Shown here: piece by piece, positions 1 through 6,627 of the stretch
Layout of the letters: each line of letters starts with the position of its first letter
How positions within the stretch are numbered: the first letter of the stretch is position 1
Assembly: GCA_020726085.1 (NCBI GenBank)
Contig: DYTG01000010.1
Coordinates: forward strand, 1 to 24,750
Length of the DNA stretch: 24,750 nt
Direction of reading: 5' to 3'
From: Sulfurovum sp.
GTDB taxonomy: Bacteria; Campylobacterota; Campylobacteria; Campylobacterales; Sulfurovaceae
Program-made: the position numbers and the translations under genes
Notes under the pieces: model-generated
The model's database searches: none
The model's input: only the letters and a program-made list of their open reading frames with translations
What the model was told of the DNA's origin: nothing

Positions 1-40
1 CCAAAATACCCCCTCCCCTTTTATTTTGGGGGCTTTTATT
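1..40. terminator. Possible hairpin terminator cut by the window edge
   Basis: CCAAAATA at 1-8 can pair with TATTTTGG at 22-29. The G run continues to position 32, so the stem probably extends beyond the left edge of the window. A T-rich stretch follows at 35-50 on the plus strand. It lies just downstream of the minus-strand toxin gene, so it could serve that gene and a convergent gene outside the window. The left half of the stem cannot be seen, so this is tentative. Confidence 0.3.
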
Positions 41-58
41 TGTTTTAATTCTATCGTA

Positions 59-403
59 CTACTCTTTTTGGGCTATTATCTCCATTAACTTTTTATCAAT
101 GCTTTCTTGCGAAATACTCCCTATGTCGCTTTTAGAGTAGATGCAAAGCAAAACGATTTCAATATCCTCTTCTATCAATAGATAAATCACACGGTATCCT
201 GCACTCTTGCCTCTGTTGTTATCGCTGTTTTGAATACGAATTTTATAGCAATTATTGCCTAAATACGTAGCAATCTCTTTGGGATTCGAGGTCGATAGGA
301 GTTCAAGGAGATTTTGATAATCTTTTTTGATGTTTTTATAGCGTCGAGATAGAGATTTAAGCTCTTTTTTGAAACTCTCAACTATCGTAATCTTATAATT
401 CAT
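59..403 (-). CDS. RelE/ParE-family toxin of a type II toxin-antitoxin pair
   Basis: This is a small basic protein of about 114 residues. The C-terminal half carries the RelE/ParE pattern: YKIRIQN, then GKSAGYRVIYLL, then an IYSKSD strand followed by a helix. Family members are mostly ribosome-dependent mRNA interferases or gyrase poisons; the sequence does not say which this is. I chose the ATG at 401-403 (protein start MNYKITIV), six codons inside the longest frame, because it matches the usual family N-terminus. The start overlaps the end of the antitoxin gene by 11 bases, as expected for coupled translation in a toxin-antitoxin operon. The pair stands alone, with a plus-strand gene upstream. 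The RelE superfamily assignment is firm; the subfamily and RNA target are open. Confidence 0.8.
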   Translation of the reverse strand: MNYKITIVESFKKELKSLSRRYKNIKKDYQNLLELLSTSNPKEIATYLGNNCYKIRIQNSDNNRGKSAGYRVIYLLIEEDIEIVLLCIYSKSDIGSISQESIDKKLMEIIAQKE

Positions 404-611
404 CAAGTAAATCCCATGCACTTTGGCGTGGTGTGCTACTTTTTTGGGTCTCCTCTACTTCATCAAGAGCTTTTTTGAGAGAGTTTGCAAGAGCATCAAG
501 AGGATTTTGGGTAGTATTGGGGATGACTTTAACATCGTTTTTAAAGCTATCTAGCAACCACAAAATCTTATCTGCTACGGTGTCATTAACTTCGATAGTA
601 AAACTTTGCAT
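393..611 (-). CDS. Putative antitoxin partner of the RelE/ParE-type toxin
   Basis: This is an acidic protein of about 72 residues directly upstream of the toxin and overlapping its start by 11 bases. The N-terminus (MQSFTIEVNDTVADKI) looks like a short beta strand plus helix. The C-terminal tail is rich in E, D, K and Q and probably wraps the toxin. The start at 609-611 is chosen because a strong ribosome site, AAGGAG, lies seven bases before it; the longer reading frame has no such site. No DNA-binding motif is obvious by eye, although the N-terminus could form a ribbon-helix-helix. The antitoxin role is inferred mainly from size, charge, order and overlap, not from a recognised family. Confidence 0.7.
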   Translation of the reverse strand: MQSFTIEVNDTVADKILWLLDSFKNDVKVIPNTTQNPLDALANSLKKALDEVEETQKSSTPRQSAWDLLDEL

Positions 612-639
612 CGCATACTCCTTGTATTTTTTTGGATTA

Positions 640-667
640 ATTATATCACAAAAGCAACAAATCTCAA
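640..667 (-). promoter_or_regulatory. Candidate sigma-70 promoter of the toxin-antitoxin pair
   Basis: Read on the minus strand, TTGAGA (662-667) is followed after 16 bases by a perfect TATAAT (640-645). The antitoxin start lies about 29 bases downstream of the -10 box, with the AAGGAG site between them. No clear inverted repeat for autoregulation was seen. Confidence 0.5.
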
Positions 668-799
668 AAATCACTTTTTGGATGCAACTACAATACCCAA
701 TAAGTCAAGACAATTTAAAAAAATCCAACTCCACCTCAATTTCAAATTGAATAACTTTTGGATTTCAACCCCCTAACGTATATTTAAACTCCAACAGTG

Positions 800-805
800 T
801 ATAAT
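800..805 (+). promoter_or_regulatory. Candidate extended -10 promoter of the TMEM43-family gene
   Basis: TATAAT at 800-805 is preceded by TG (the string TGTATAAT), an arrangement close to an extended -10. It lies 29 bases before the ATG at 835, which is served by AAGGAT. No convincing -35 box is seen. Confidence 0.4.
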
Positions 806-834
806 TATCTAATTTTATTTCAAAGGATAGAGCT

Positions 835-2073
835 ATGGATCACTATACGGAGACGACTCGTACAAGCTTTGGTCAAAATGTGGGCAACTCTTTTAAGGGT
901 ATCATTGCAGGAATCATTTTGGTTATCGCTTCGATTGTGTTGTTGTGGTGGAATGAGGGGCGAAGTGTGGAGCAAAAAGATGCACTCAACGAGATGCAAA
1001 ATGCAATCGAAACACTCCCCAACACCCAATACGATGCCAAATACAACAACAAAGCCGTACTATTACAAGGCAAAGTCGCCCCCAATGGCAACGTACAAGA
1101 CCCCGTTTTTGGCATCAAAAGCCCTGTACTTATCTTAGAGCGAAAAGTAGAGATGTATCAATGGCATGAGAAGACTTCAACCCACAGCGAAGAGAAAATA
1201 GGCGGTGCTACCGAGACAACCACTACCTACGACTACGTCAAAGATTGGTCTTCTAGCGAGATTAGTTCAAGCTCCTTTAAGCATTTGGAGGGTCACCACA
1301 ATCCCTCTATGGCGTACAAAACCGAAAAATTTGTCACCGATGCAAGCATGGGAGATTTTCATCTAGCCAACAATATTGTCGCTAAATTTAGTGCCAATCA
1401 ATCCTTTGGCGATCTCTCTTCTTTGCCTAAAACAATTGGTGACGTGACCAATCACGGCTCATTCCTCTACAAAGGCTACAACCCCAATACGCCCCAAGTG
1501 GGAGATTTGCGTATCACCTTTGGTTATGCAGGGGGCGGTGAGTACTCAATTGCGGCCAAACTCAATGATCGCAACGTTGTAGCTTACAACACCAAAAACG
1601 GTAAAAACTTTATCTTTATTAAAAACGGTATCGTAAGTGCACAGGAGATATTCAAAGCCGAACACGAAGCCAATGCCTTTATGGCATGGATTTTGCGTGG
1701 GGTTGGACTTTTGATTATGTTTATTGGATTTAATACGATCCTCAAACCTCTTGTGGCCGTTGCCAATGTTATCCCTTTTATTGGTTCTATCATCGGTGCG
1801 GGTACAGGTTTGGTAGCAGCAATACTCACCTTTATTTTGGGTCCTATTGTGATTGCCCTTGCATGGTTTGCTTCTCGTCCGCTCTTTTCGCTCACGATTA
1901 TCGCAATAGGTGGAATTATAGCTTTTTTACTCTCCTCCAAAGGCAAGAGCAAAGTCGCCCAAATGGGTACTACACCTCCGCCCTCACCCCTTAACACCTC
2001 AACTATCGAAGTGACAAGCGAAACTCCGCCCCCATCTCCTAGCAATAGCACAACGCCACCGCCTAGAAATTAG
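835..2073 (+). CDS. TMEM43-family membrane protein with a proline-rich tail
   Basis: This 412-residue protein has one membrane helix near the N-terminus (about 22-39) ending in LLWWNEGR, a pattern I associate with the TMEM43/DUF1625 family. A large soluble part follows (about 44-280), then a block of hydrophobic helices (about 283-303, 307-345 and 350-367). The tail from about 378 to 412 is low-complexity and contains three TPPP units. In animals TMEM43 (LUMA) is a nuclear-envelope and ER protein; the bacterial members have no settled function. AAGGAT before the ATG supports the start. The stop overlaps the stop of the convergent gene at 2070. Family assignment is fairly sure; function is unknown. 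Confidence 0.7.
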   Translation: MDHYTETTRTSFGQNVGNSFKGIIAGIILVIASIVLLWWNEGRSVEQKDALNEMQNAIETLPNTQYDAKYNNKAVLLQGKVAPNGNVQDPVFGIKSPVLILERKVEMYQWHEKTSTHSEEKIGGATETTTTYDYVKDWSSSEISSSSFKHLEGHHNPSMAYKTEKFVTDASMGDFHLANNIVAKFSANQSFGDLSSLPKTIGDVTNHGSFLYKGYNPNTPQVGDLRITFGYAGGGEYSIAAKLNDRNVVAYNTKNGKNFIFIKNGIVSAQEIFKAEHEANAFMAWILRGVGLLIMFIGFNTILKPLVAVANVIPFIGSIIGAGTGLVAAILTFILGPIVIALAWFASRPLFSLTIIAIGGIIAFLLSSKGKSKVAQMGTTPPPSPLNTSTIEVTSETPPPSPSNSTTPPPRN

Positions 2074-2804
2074 AGAGCCAATCGCTCTCCTCTAGCGACT
2101 TTCCAACGCTTAAGAAACTCCTCTCGTGTAAAGATTTTGGCTCCTAAGCGGTTTTTGTATTCCATATAGGGGTGTCCCAAATTCCAAAAGGCGAAGTTAT
2201 TATGCTCTAGCAATTTTGCCATAAGCACCATTTGGAGTGTGCCGTAGTTGTTGTATTGTTTCTCAAAAGAGCTAAAACCCGTCAATGAGGTATAGGTTCG
2301 ACCTATCACATATCCCACTTCACCCGCTACTAGCTCTCCATTGGGGGCGGTTATCTCTACCGAAATGACTCGAAATCCATAGGGGTTGTTGCGTTTGCGG
2401 TAGAGACGTTTGAGCATCAAAGCATACTCGCCATATAGCCAATTATCGGGATGATACTCAATAATATTTTCCAATACCTCATCGAGATGGGTGTTGATAG
2501 TAAACTTAAAATTTCCCTTTTTGATGAGCTTTTCGACTTTGTTGGAGATATGCAAATCTTTGAAATCAAGTACCGAATAGGCAAATTGAATCTCAGGAAG
2601 CAGTAGCAAATTACCCTCGTTGTCCTCAATGGTGATACTAATAAATCCCGCATACGCCAAATCGATGTAGAAATTATCATCCCAATGGTTGCTCCAGTAG
2701 TAGTTGTGTTGCATATTGGGATAGATGACTTTATCAAGATAGTATTTACCGCTAATTTGCGAGGGCGTTATATAAAAAATGCGTGGTTCATTATAGACAT
2801 CCAT
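2070..2804 (-). CDS. Aat-like (leucyl/phenylalanyl-tRNA-protein transferase fold) GNAT-type protein
   Basis: This 244-residue protein resembles the Aat family in outline. WSNHW near residue 37 recalls the N-terminal W-x-SP region. ELVAGEVGYVIGRTYTSLTG (about 157-176) recalls the conserved G-x-x-G-x-x-IGR strand. NRLGAKIFTREEF (about 218-230) matches the usual C-terminal SLGA-x-x-I-x-R-x-x-F block. Aat moves Leu or Phe from tRNA to the N-terminus of proteins as a degradation tag. This protein is divergent and could instead be another GNAT-fold acyl- or aminoacyl-transferase. AAAGGAG lies seven bases before the ATG, inside the end of the broken Fur-family gene, so the two were probably an operon. 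Fold placement is moderately sure; substrate is unknown. Confidence 0.55.
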   Translation of the reverse strand: MDVYNEPRIFYITPSQISGKYYLDKVIYPNMQHNYYWSNHWDDNFYIDLAYAGFISITIEDNEGNLLLLPEIQFAYSVLDFKDLHISNKVEKLIKKGNFKFTINTHLDEVLENIIEYHPDNWLYGEYALMLKRLYRKRNNPYGFRVISVEITAPNGELVAGEVGYVIGRTYTSLTGFSSFEKQYNNYGTLQMVLMAKLLEHNNFAFWNLGHPYMEYKNRLGAKIFTREEFLKRWKVARGERLAL

Positions 2805-3026
2805 GCCCTATCTCCTTTTGACATACAGGACACAAACCCTTGACAATGATAGTTTCAACCCAAAAATAGCTATATTGCGATAAAACGTCGCTTTGTCCAT
2901 TGATATTTGGGCTTCTATATCCCGACAACTCAAAGGCTTGGAAGCACCCGCAAGAAGCCTGAGCATCTCTTTTCTAGCACTCGTTGGCTTAATATCAGCA
3001 TCTTTGATAAGCTTTTCAATTTGCAC
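2791..3026 (-). pseudogene. Fur-family regulator, internally deleted and frameshifted
   Basis: The first part reads as a Fur-type winged helix: IKPTSARKEMLRLL, then LSCRDIEAQI, then MDKATFYRNIAIF, which is the recognition-helix pattern seen as TVYR in Fur. After IAIF (about 2862) the frame continues only into unrelated residues and stops at 2808. In another frame, the bases from about 2859 encode VETIIVKGLCPVCQKE, the normal far C-terminus of Fur proteins with its CPxC pair, ending at 2791. The whole central dimerisation and metal-binding part, perhaps 40-50 residues, is missing, with a frame change at the join. The likely original start is GTG at 3024-3026 with AAGGA seven bases upstream. 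The restored end overlaps the Aat-like start, which suggests the two genes were once translationally coupled. Confidence 0.65.
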
Positions 3027-3121
3027 TCTCTTGTCCTTGTTTCTAGTAGAGAGTATTGTAAGCAAAAATAGATAAAATCTTCTTAAAATTGCACCTATTT
3101 CTCTTTTGAACCGTTAAAATA

Positions 3122-3142
3122 GCCTTGTCTTAAAGATAAGGC
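3122..3142. repeat. 21-base inverted repeat between divergent fur-like and TPR genes
   Basis: The two arms pair over nine positions, including one G-T pair, around a three-base loop: GCCTTGTCT on the left and AGATAAGGC on the right. It lies about 95 bases upstream of the Fur-remnant start and about 87 bases upstream of the TPR gene. It could be a protein operator or an RNA hairpin. No U tract follows it on the plus strand, so it does not look like a plus-strand terminator. Confidence 0.45.
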
Positions 3143-3229
3143 AAAAGCAAATAGCGACAAGAGTAACCATTTATACCTCCTCTTAAGTAACTTTTGACTA
3201 TCATAGTATATTTTTTTGATGGAGACATT

Positions 3230-3865
3230 ATGAGTGCATTTCAATTTTTTCTACTGTTGTTGATTTTTATACTCTTTTATAAATTTTTCAAACAGCTATT
3301 TTCAGGTGAGTACCCTAAGCGAGGAGTTGATTTTGAAGCCAAACGTGATGATGAAAATATCAGCCCTATTACTACTACTAGACCCAATTTCAATCGTCAA
3401 ATCCCCAGAGAGATAAGCCGTTTTCAAGAGCTTAAAGCATTGGCAGATGAAGCTATCAAAAAAGAGGACTATATGGAGGCTCAAAAAGCGTTGCAAAGTG
3501 CCTTGATAGTCCAAAAAGATGACAGTGAGACGCTTGGAAAATACGGTTTTGTCTCTATCAAACTCGAAGATTACAAAGAGGCAAAAGAGGCATTTGAAAA
3601 ACTCTTAGCACTGGATTCCTACGACGATATGGCACACGCACAAATTGCCAATGTTTACAATAAATTGGGACTTGCCGATGAGGCAATCAAGCACCACAAA
3701 CGTTCCATTGAGCTTGATAGCGACTATGCCCCTCACTACTTCAACTACGCCAATACACTCTACGACTTAAAAGAGAATGCCAAAGCGTTGGAGATGTACA
3801 CAAAAGCTTATGCCCTTGATAGCAATATCGAAGAGGCTCAAAAGATGATAGAGCAACTTTCCTAA
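3230..3865 (+). CDS. Membrane-anchored tetratricopeptide-repeat protein
   Basis: This is a 211-residue protein from the ATG at 3230, which has GGAG six bases upstream; the longer frame beginning at 3194 lacks such a site. An N-terminal hydrophobic helix (about 3-20) is followed by a polar linker. At least three TPR units follow, seen as repeated patterns such as DYMEAQKALQSAL, DYKEAKEAFEKLLALD, LADEAIKHHKRSIELD and NAKALEMYTKAYALD. TPR arrays mediate protein-protein contacts; the anchor suggests an inner-membrane scaffold with a soluble repeat domain. It is followed after 11 bases by the CAP-domain lipoprotein, so the two are probably co-transcribed. The specific partner is unknown. Confidence 0.75.
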   Translation: MSAFQFFLLLLIFILFYKFFKQLFSGEYPKRGVDFEAKRDDENISPITTTRPNFNRQIPREISRFQELKALADEAIKKEDYMEAQKALQSALIVQKDDSETLGKYGFVSIKLEDYKEAKEAFEKLLALDSYDDMAHAQIANVYNKLGLADEAIKHHKRSIELDSDYAPHYFNYANTLYDLKENAKALEMYTKAYALDSNIEEAQKMIEQLS

Positions 3866-3876
3866 GGAGATAGATT

Positions 3877-4404
3877 ATGTACAAAACACTTGTTTCGATT
3901 TTGTTGGTTATGACTTTAAGCGGTTGCACATCGGGTGAAAGTTTAGTAGAAGAGATAGATACAACAACGCAACCAACGGTTGCCTCCACACCTCAAAGTG
4001 CACTGGATAGACACAACGCCATTCGTGCCGAGGTCTTTAGAGGTGCAACCATGAACTGGGATGAAACTTTGGCATTGAGTGCTCAAGAGTATGCCAACTA
4101 TCTTGCCTCTAGTGGCAAATTTGAACACGACAACAGCCAATACGGTGAAAATCTCTTTGTCAGTTCTCAAAATGCAGGATTTGTTGATGCTATTAATAAT
4201 TGGTACAAAGAGAAAGCCTACTACAACTATGCCGATAACAGTTGCGTAGGAGTATGCGGTCACTACACTCAAATGATATGGAGAGACTCGACACAATTGG
4301 GTTGTGCAAAAGCTACCTACACAACGGGTAGTTACAAAGGTTGGAGCGTTATCGTCTGTCGCTACAACCCAGCGGGAAACTACACAGGGGAGAGACCCTA
4401 TTGA
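3877..4404 (+). CDS. CAP/SCP-domain (PR-1-like) lipoprotein
   Basis: This is a 175-residue protein. Residues 1-17 form a lipoprotein signal with the lipobox LSGC, cysteine at 17. The remainder is a CAP domain: ALDRHNAIR, GENLF, GHYTQMIW (the CAP1 signature) and CRYNPAGNY (the CAP2 signature). The His and Glu residues that line the CAP cavity are present in HN and GEN and in the GHYTQ motif. Bacterial CAP proteins are exported; some bind lipids or calcium, but most have no known role. A GGAG site lies eight bases before the ATG. The gene ends where the convergent hemerythrin-like remnant would naturally end. Domain assignment is sure; function is open. Confidence 0.88.
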   Translation: MYKTLVSILLVMTLSGCTSGESLVEEIDTTTQPTVASTPQSALDRHNAIRAEVFRGATMNWDETLALSAQEYANYLASSGKFEHDNSQYGENLFVSSQNAGFVDAINNWYKEKAYYNYADNSCVGVCGHYTQMIWRDSTQLGCAKATYTTGSYKGWSVIVCRYNPAGNYTGERPY

Positions 4405-4800
4405 TGTGCTATTTGAGTTTGTAAAAAAACTACCCAATTTTTTGTCGGTATGGTTAATATGGTGGATAAGCCAATGGATTAGAAACTCAATAAGTTCATC
4501 TTTTTCGATGAGATTCCCTGCTTTGAGAGCGTTGCGAATCTCTACTACTTTGCCTGAAAAGTCTCGATGTTGCTTCATGTAATGAAAAGGCTTAATAGCT
4601 CCCTCTTTTGACCAACCGCAAACCGCATGGATACTTTTTGAGATTGAATCCAACTCTCCCACAAAAGCGTAATCAAAATCAAAATGCTCTACTGTGTATC
4701 GACAAATAGCCTCATAATACTCAACACTCTTAAGCGGTGCAAAAGTGCTTGTTAGTTGCGTGAGTGCTTCTAAGATAATAGTAGCATAGTGATTACTCAT
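4398..4800 (-). pseudogene. GAF-hemerythrin chimera with a homopolymer frameshift
   Basis: Residues 1-73 read as the first part of a GAF domain (FDFDYAFVGELD, then VCGWSKEGAIKPFHY), as found in sensor kinases. From about residue 75 the sequence switches abruptly to the second half of a bacteriohemerythrin: KQHRDFSGKV, then WLIHHINHTDKKLGSF, with the H-x4-D iron-ligand pattern. The GAF remainder and the first half of the hemerythrin are missing, so this looks like a deletion join. A run of seven T (plus-strand A, 4423-4429) then shifts the frame. With six T the protein would end as SFLQTQIAHQ at a TAG at 4398-4400, just at the end of the CAP gene. As it stands the frame runs on to 3943, antisense through the CAP gene. 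AGGAC lies eight bases before the ATG. Confidence 0.6.
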
Positions 4801-4888
4801 GCACGTTTGTCCTATTGATTGAGCTAAAGCGGTCTATGCAACTGTAAAAAGTACTGCATAGCACAATGGTAGCCCCACAATAGGTTTA

Positions 4889-5092
4889 CTACCCCTTGCA
4901 ACACTGCGTAGTAGTTTGAGTAATCTTTAGCAAAGCATATTGAGCATCAAACGAACCCCTCTTAGAGGCTCATTTCCAAATCGAAACCGCTTTTTCATGG
5001 TTGGCCTCTGCACCGTATCCCTCTTTGGCAAGAGCGTTAAACATCTCAAACGAGACTTCGTAACGCTCCTCATTGAATGCTTTGTTGGCATT
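4889..5092 (-). pseudogene. Sel1-repeat protein remnant
   Basis: This stretch of about 300 bases without an intact gene holds a decayed reading frame. On the minus strand, from 5092, it encodes NKAFNEERYEVSFEMFNALA, then KEGYGAEANHEKAVSIWK, a TGA at 4970-4972, and in the same frame ASKRGSFDAQYALLKI before a TAG at 4889-4891. The A-x-G-x-x-x-A-x-Y-x-L spacing is typical of Sel1 repeats. No start codon or signal peptide is left, and the frame is closed by TAA at 5093-5095. The unit between GYGAEA and HEKAV looks shortened. Sel1 proteins are usually exported scaffold proteins; this copy cannot give a full product. Confidence 0.55.
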
Positions 5093-5109
5093 TTACATGC
5101 TTATTTCCA

Positions 5110-5355
5110 TTAGAGTTTAAACTCCATCTCTGCCTCTTTGGCAACTATCAATCCCTTCATGGAGAGTTCATTATCGACGATATAATGCTCTTCTCTAAGC
5201 TCTTGAAGCACCTTTTTACCCTCTTTTTTATCAAACATTCCTGTATTGACCAACGCCAAAAGCGTCTCATTTAGCGTCTCGTTAGGCTCTTTTTTCATAA
5301 TCGCCAACAAAAAAACTTTTTTGACGAGTAGCTCTTCATCCATATTGGGGTTCAT
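5110..5355 (-). CDS. Small winged-helix-like protein coupled to dapD
   Basis: This is an 81-residue, charged, soluble protein with no recognised name. Residues about 25-75 have the order of a small winged helix: a helix (NETLLALVNTG), a second helix (KKEGKKVLQELREEHYI), then a short strand pair and ELSMKGLIVAKEAE. No signal peptide or membrane segment is present. Its ATG shares one base with the dapD stop (TAATG, 5353-5357), so it is translated with dapD. It may be a lineage-specific accessory protein; I infer no particular role in lysine synthesis from position alone. Confidence 0.65.
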   Translation of the reverse strand: MNPNMDEELLVKKVFLLAIMKKEPNETLNETLLALVNTGMFDKKEGKKVLQELREEHYIVDNELSMKGLIVAKEAEMEFKL

Positions 5356-6545
5356 TAGTGTAGCTCTTGATTTAATTTGACTTCTCTTGTGCTTCGTCTT
5401 GCAATCACCTTGCCGTTTGTTGAATCGTATCGAAAGTGAATACCGTTGAGATTCATAAGCTCTTTTGCCTTGAAGAGTTCTTTGGTTGGGAGCGAGGCTT
5501 CTGGGTTAGCTTCTTTGATTTTTGCAAGTTGGTCGAGTGCAATGGTGATCTTAGTACCCTCAAGTATCGTCACACCCGCATCGATAATACACCCATCGCC
5601 AATAGACATACCCGTTACACTATTAGCTCCCAAAAGGGTATTTTCTCCCACAGAGATAGGATTACCATCGGTACCGCTCAATACTCCCAAAATCGAAGCC
5701 CCTCCGCCCACATCGCTACCGCTTCCTACAATAGCACTCGACGAGATACGCCCCTCTACCATTACAGGCCCTAAAGTCCCTGCGTTGAAGTTGATATAAC
5801 TAGCCCCTGGCATGACGGTCGTACCCGCTGCCAACTGCGCACCCATGCGTACTTTGCTAGAATCTAAGATGCGTGTATTATCAGCGGGGATGATGTGTTG
5901 CAAATAGCGTGGGAATTTATCGACAGCGTCAATATTTGGATAGGTTCCGTTGAGTTTGAGTTCGATTTCATTGTCTCGTAAATATTCAAGCTCATAGGGT
6001 CTATTACCCACCCATGCTACATTGCTTAGTGCCCCAAAAGCACCGCTTAGATTGATGCTTCTAAGGGCGACTTTGCCCAGTGAAAGGGCGTAGAGTTTGA
6101 GATAAACCGATTCTACCGATTGAGGATTGGTATCTTCAAACAAAAAGGTAATGCGAAAGTTTTTGCCAATATCTTCCATGGCTTCAAGCGTTTTAATCAC
6201 TTGTACATTTTTGTGCATTTGCCCCGTCGCTTCGGCAAGATAGGGGGCAAAGGCTGCTTTGGCGTTGCGGATAAAACTATCGTTTATGGTAGCACTAAAC
6301 TCACTGCCTAAAAAATCAACTTTGACATGAGCCTCTTGGAGAGATTTGATAAAAATAGCCGCCGAACCAAAGTTTTCTTTCCAATTAACCACAGGATAGT
6401 TGGCTTGGAGTACCTTATCGGCATTTTTTTGCCCTCTATCGACTCGTGCTATACCAAATGCAATAGGCTCTTTGTAACCCTCGCTGGATTTAATATCTTC
6501 TATGAGTTGTTTAAATTGCTCTGTTGTATGAACTGTATCTATCAT
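5355..6545 (-). CDS. dapD: Tetrahydrodipicolinate N-succinyltransferase (DapD)
   Basis: This 396-residue cytoplasmic enzyme transfers a succinyl group from succinyl-CoA to tetrahydrodipicolinate, in the succinylase branch of lysine and meso-diaminopimelate synthesis. The middle and C-terminal parts show a left-handed beta-helix of hexapeptide repeats: VRMGAQLAAGTTVMPGASYI (about 238-257), VEGRISSSAIVGSGSDVGGG, then NTLLGANSVTGMSIGDGCII. The long N-terminal domain and the NFNAGT stretch fit the longer DapD form found in Campylobacterota and actinobacteria rather than the short enterobacterial form. The ribosome site (AAGGCG) is about twelve bases from the ATG, rather far. A well-formed promoter lies upstream, and the downstream 81-residue gene overlaps by one base. 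Confidence 0.93.
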   Translation of the reverse strand: MIDTVHTTEQFKQLIEDIKSSEGYKEPIAFGIARVDRGQKNADKVLQANYPVVNWKENFGSAAIFIKSLQEAHVKVDFLGSEFSATINDSFIRNAKAAFAPYLAEATGQMHKNVQVIKTLEAMEDIGKNFRITFLFEDTNPQSVESVYLKLYALSLGKVALRSINLSGAFGALSNVAWVGNRPYELEYLRDNEIELKLNGTYPNIDAVDKFPRYLQHIIPADNTRILDSSKVRMGAQLAAGTTVMPGASYINFNAGTLGPVMVEGRISSSAIVGSGSDVGGGASILGVLSGTDGNPISVGENTLLGANSVTGMSIGDGCIIDAGVTILEGTKITIALDQLAKIKEANPEASLPTKELFKAKELMNLNGIHFRYDSTNGKVIARRSTREVKLNQELH

Positions 6546-6582
6546 GATTGTATCAATCGCCTTTTAAAAAATTTTATAAATC

Positions 6583-6611
6583 ATTATAGCAGATAATGGA
6601 GAAAAGAGCAA
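6583..6611 (-). promoter_or_regulatory. Sigma-70-type promoter of dapD
   Basis: On the minus strand TTGCTC (6606-6611) is followed after 17 bases by a perfect TATAAT (6583-6588). The dapD ATG lies 37 bases downstream of the -10 box. This is the best-formed promoter seen in the window and sits just past the end of the broken hemerythrin gene. Confidence 0.6.
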
Positions 6612-6627
6612 AATTCTCTTTTATCGA

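Noticed and set aside
2073..2089. Hairpin GAGAGC/GCTCTC at the convergent TMEM43 and Aat-like ends
   Set aside because: There is no T tract after it and it lies inside the Aat-like coding end; not a convincing intrinsic terminator.
3943..4397. Minus-strand continuation of the GAF-hemerythrin frame through the CAP gene
   Set aside because: It is antisense to the well-supported CAP-domain gene, has no domain pattern, and is explained by a one-base shift in the T7 run at 4423-4429.
4304..4582. Plus-strand 92-codon frame over the end of the CAP gene
   Set aside because: Antisense to the hemerythrin remnant and in another frame of the CAP gene; no ribosome site or family pattern.
5113..5124. Perfect 12-base palindrome GAGTTTAAACTC
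   Set aside because: It encodes the last codons of the small dapD-linked protein, has no loop, and such AT-rich palindromes occur by chance; a similar one lies at 22165-22174.
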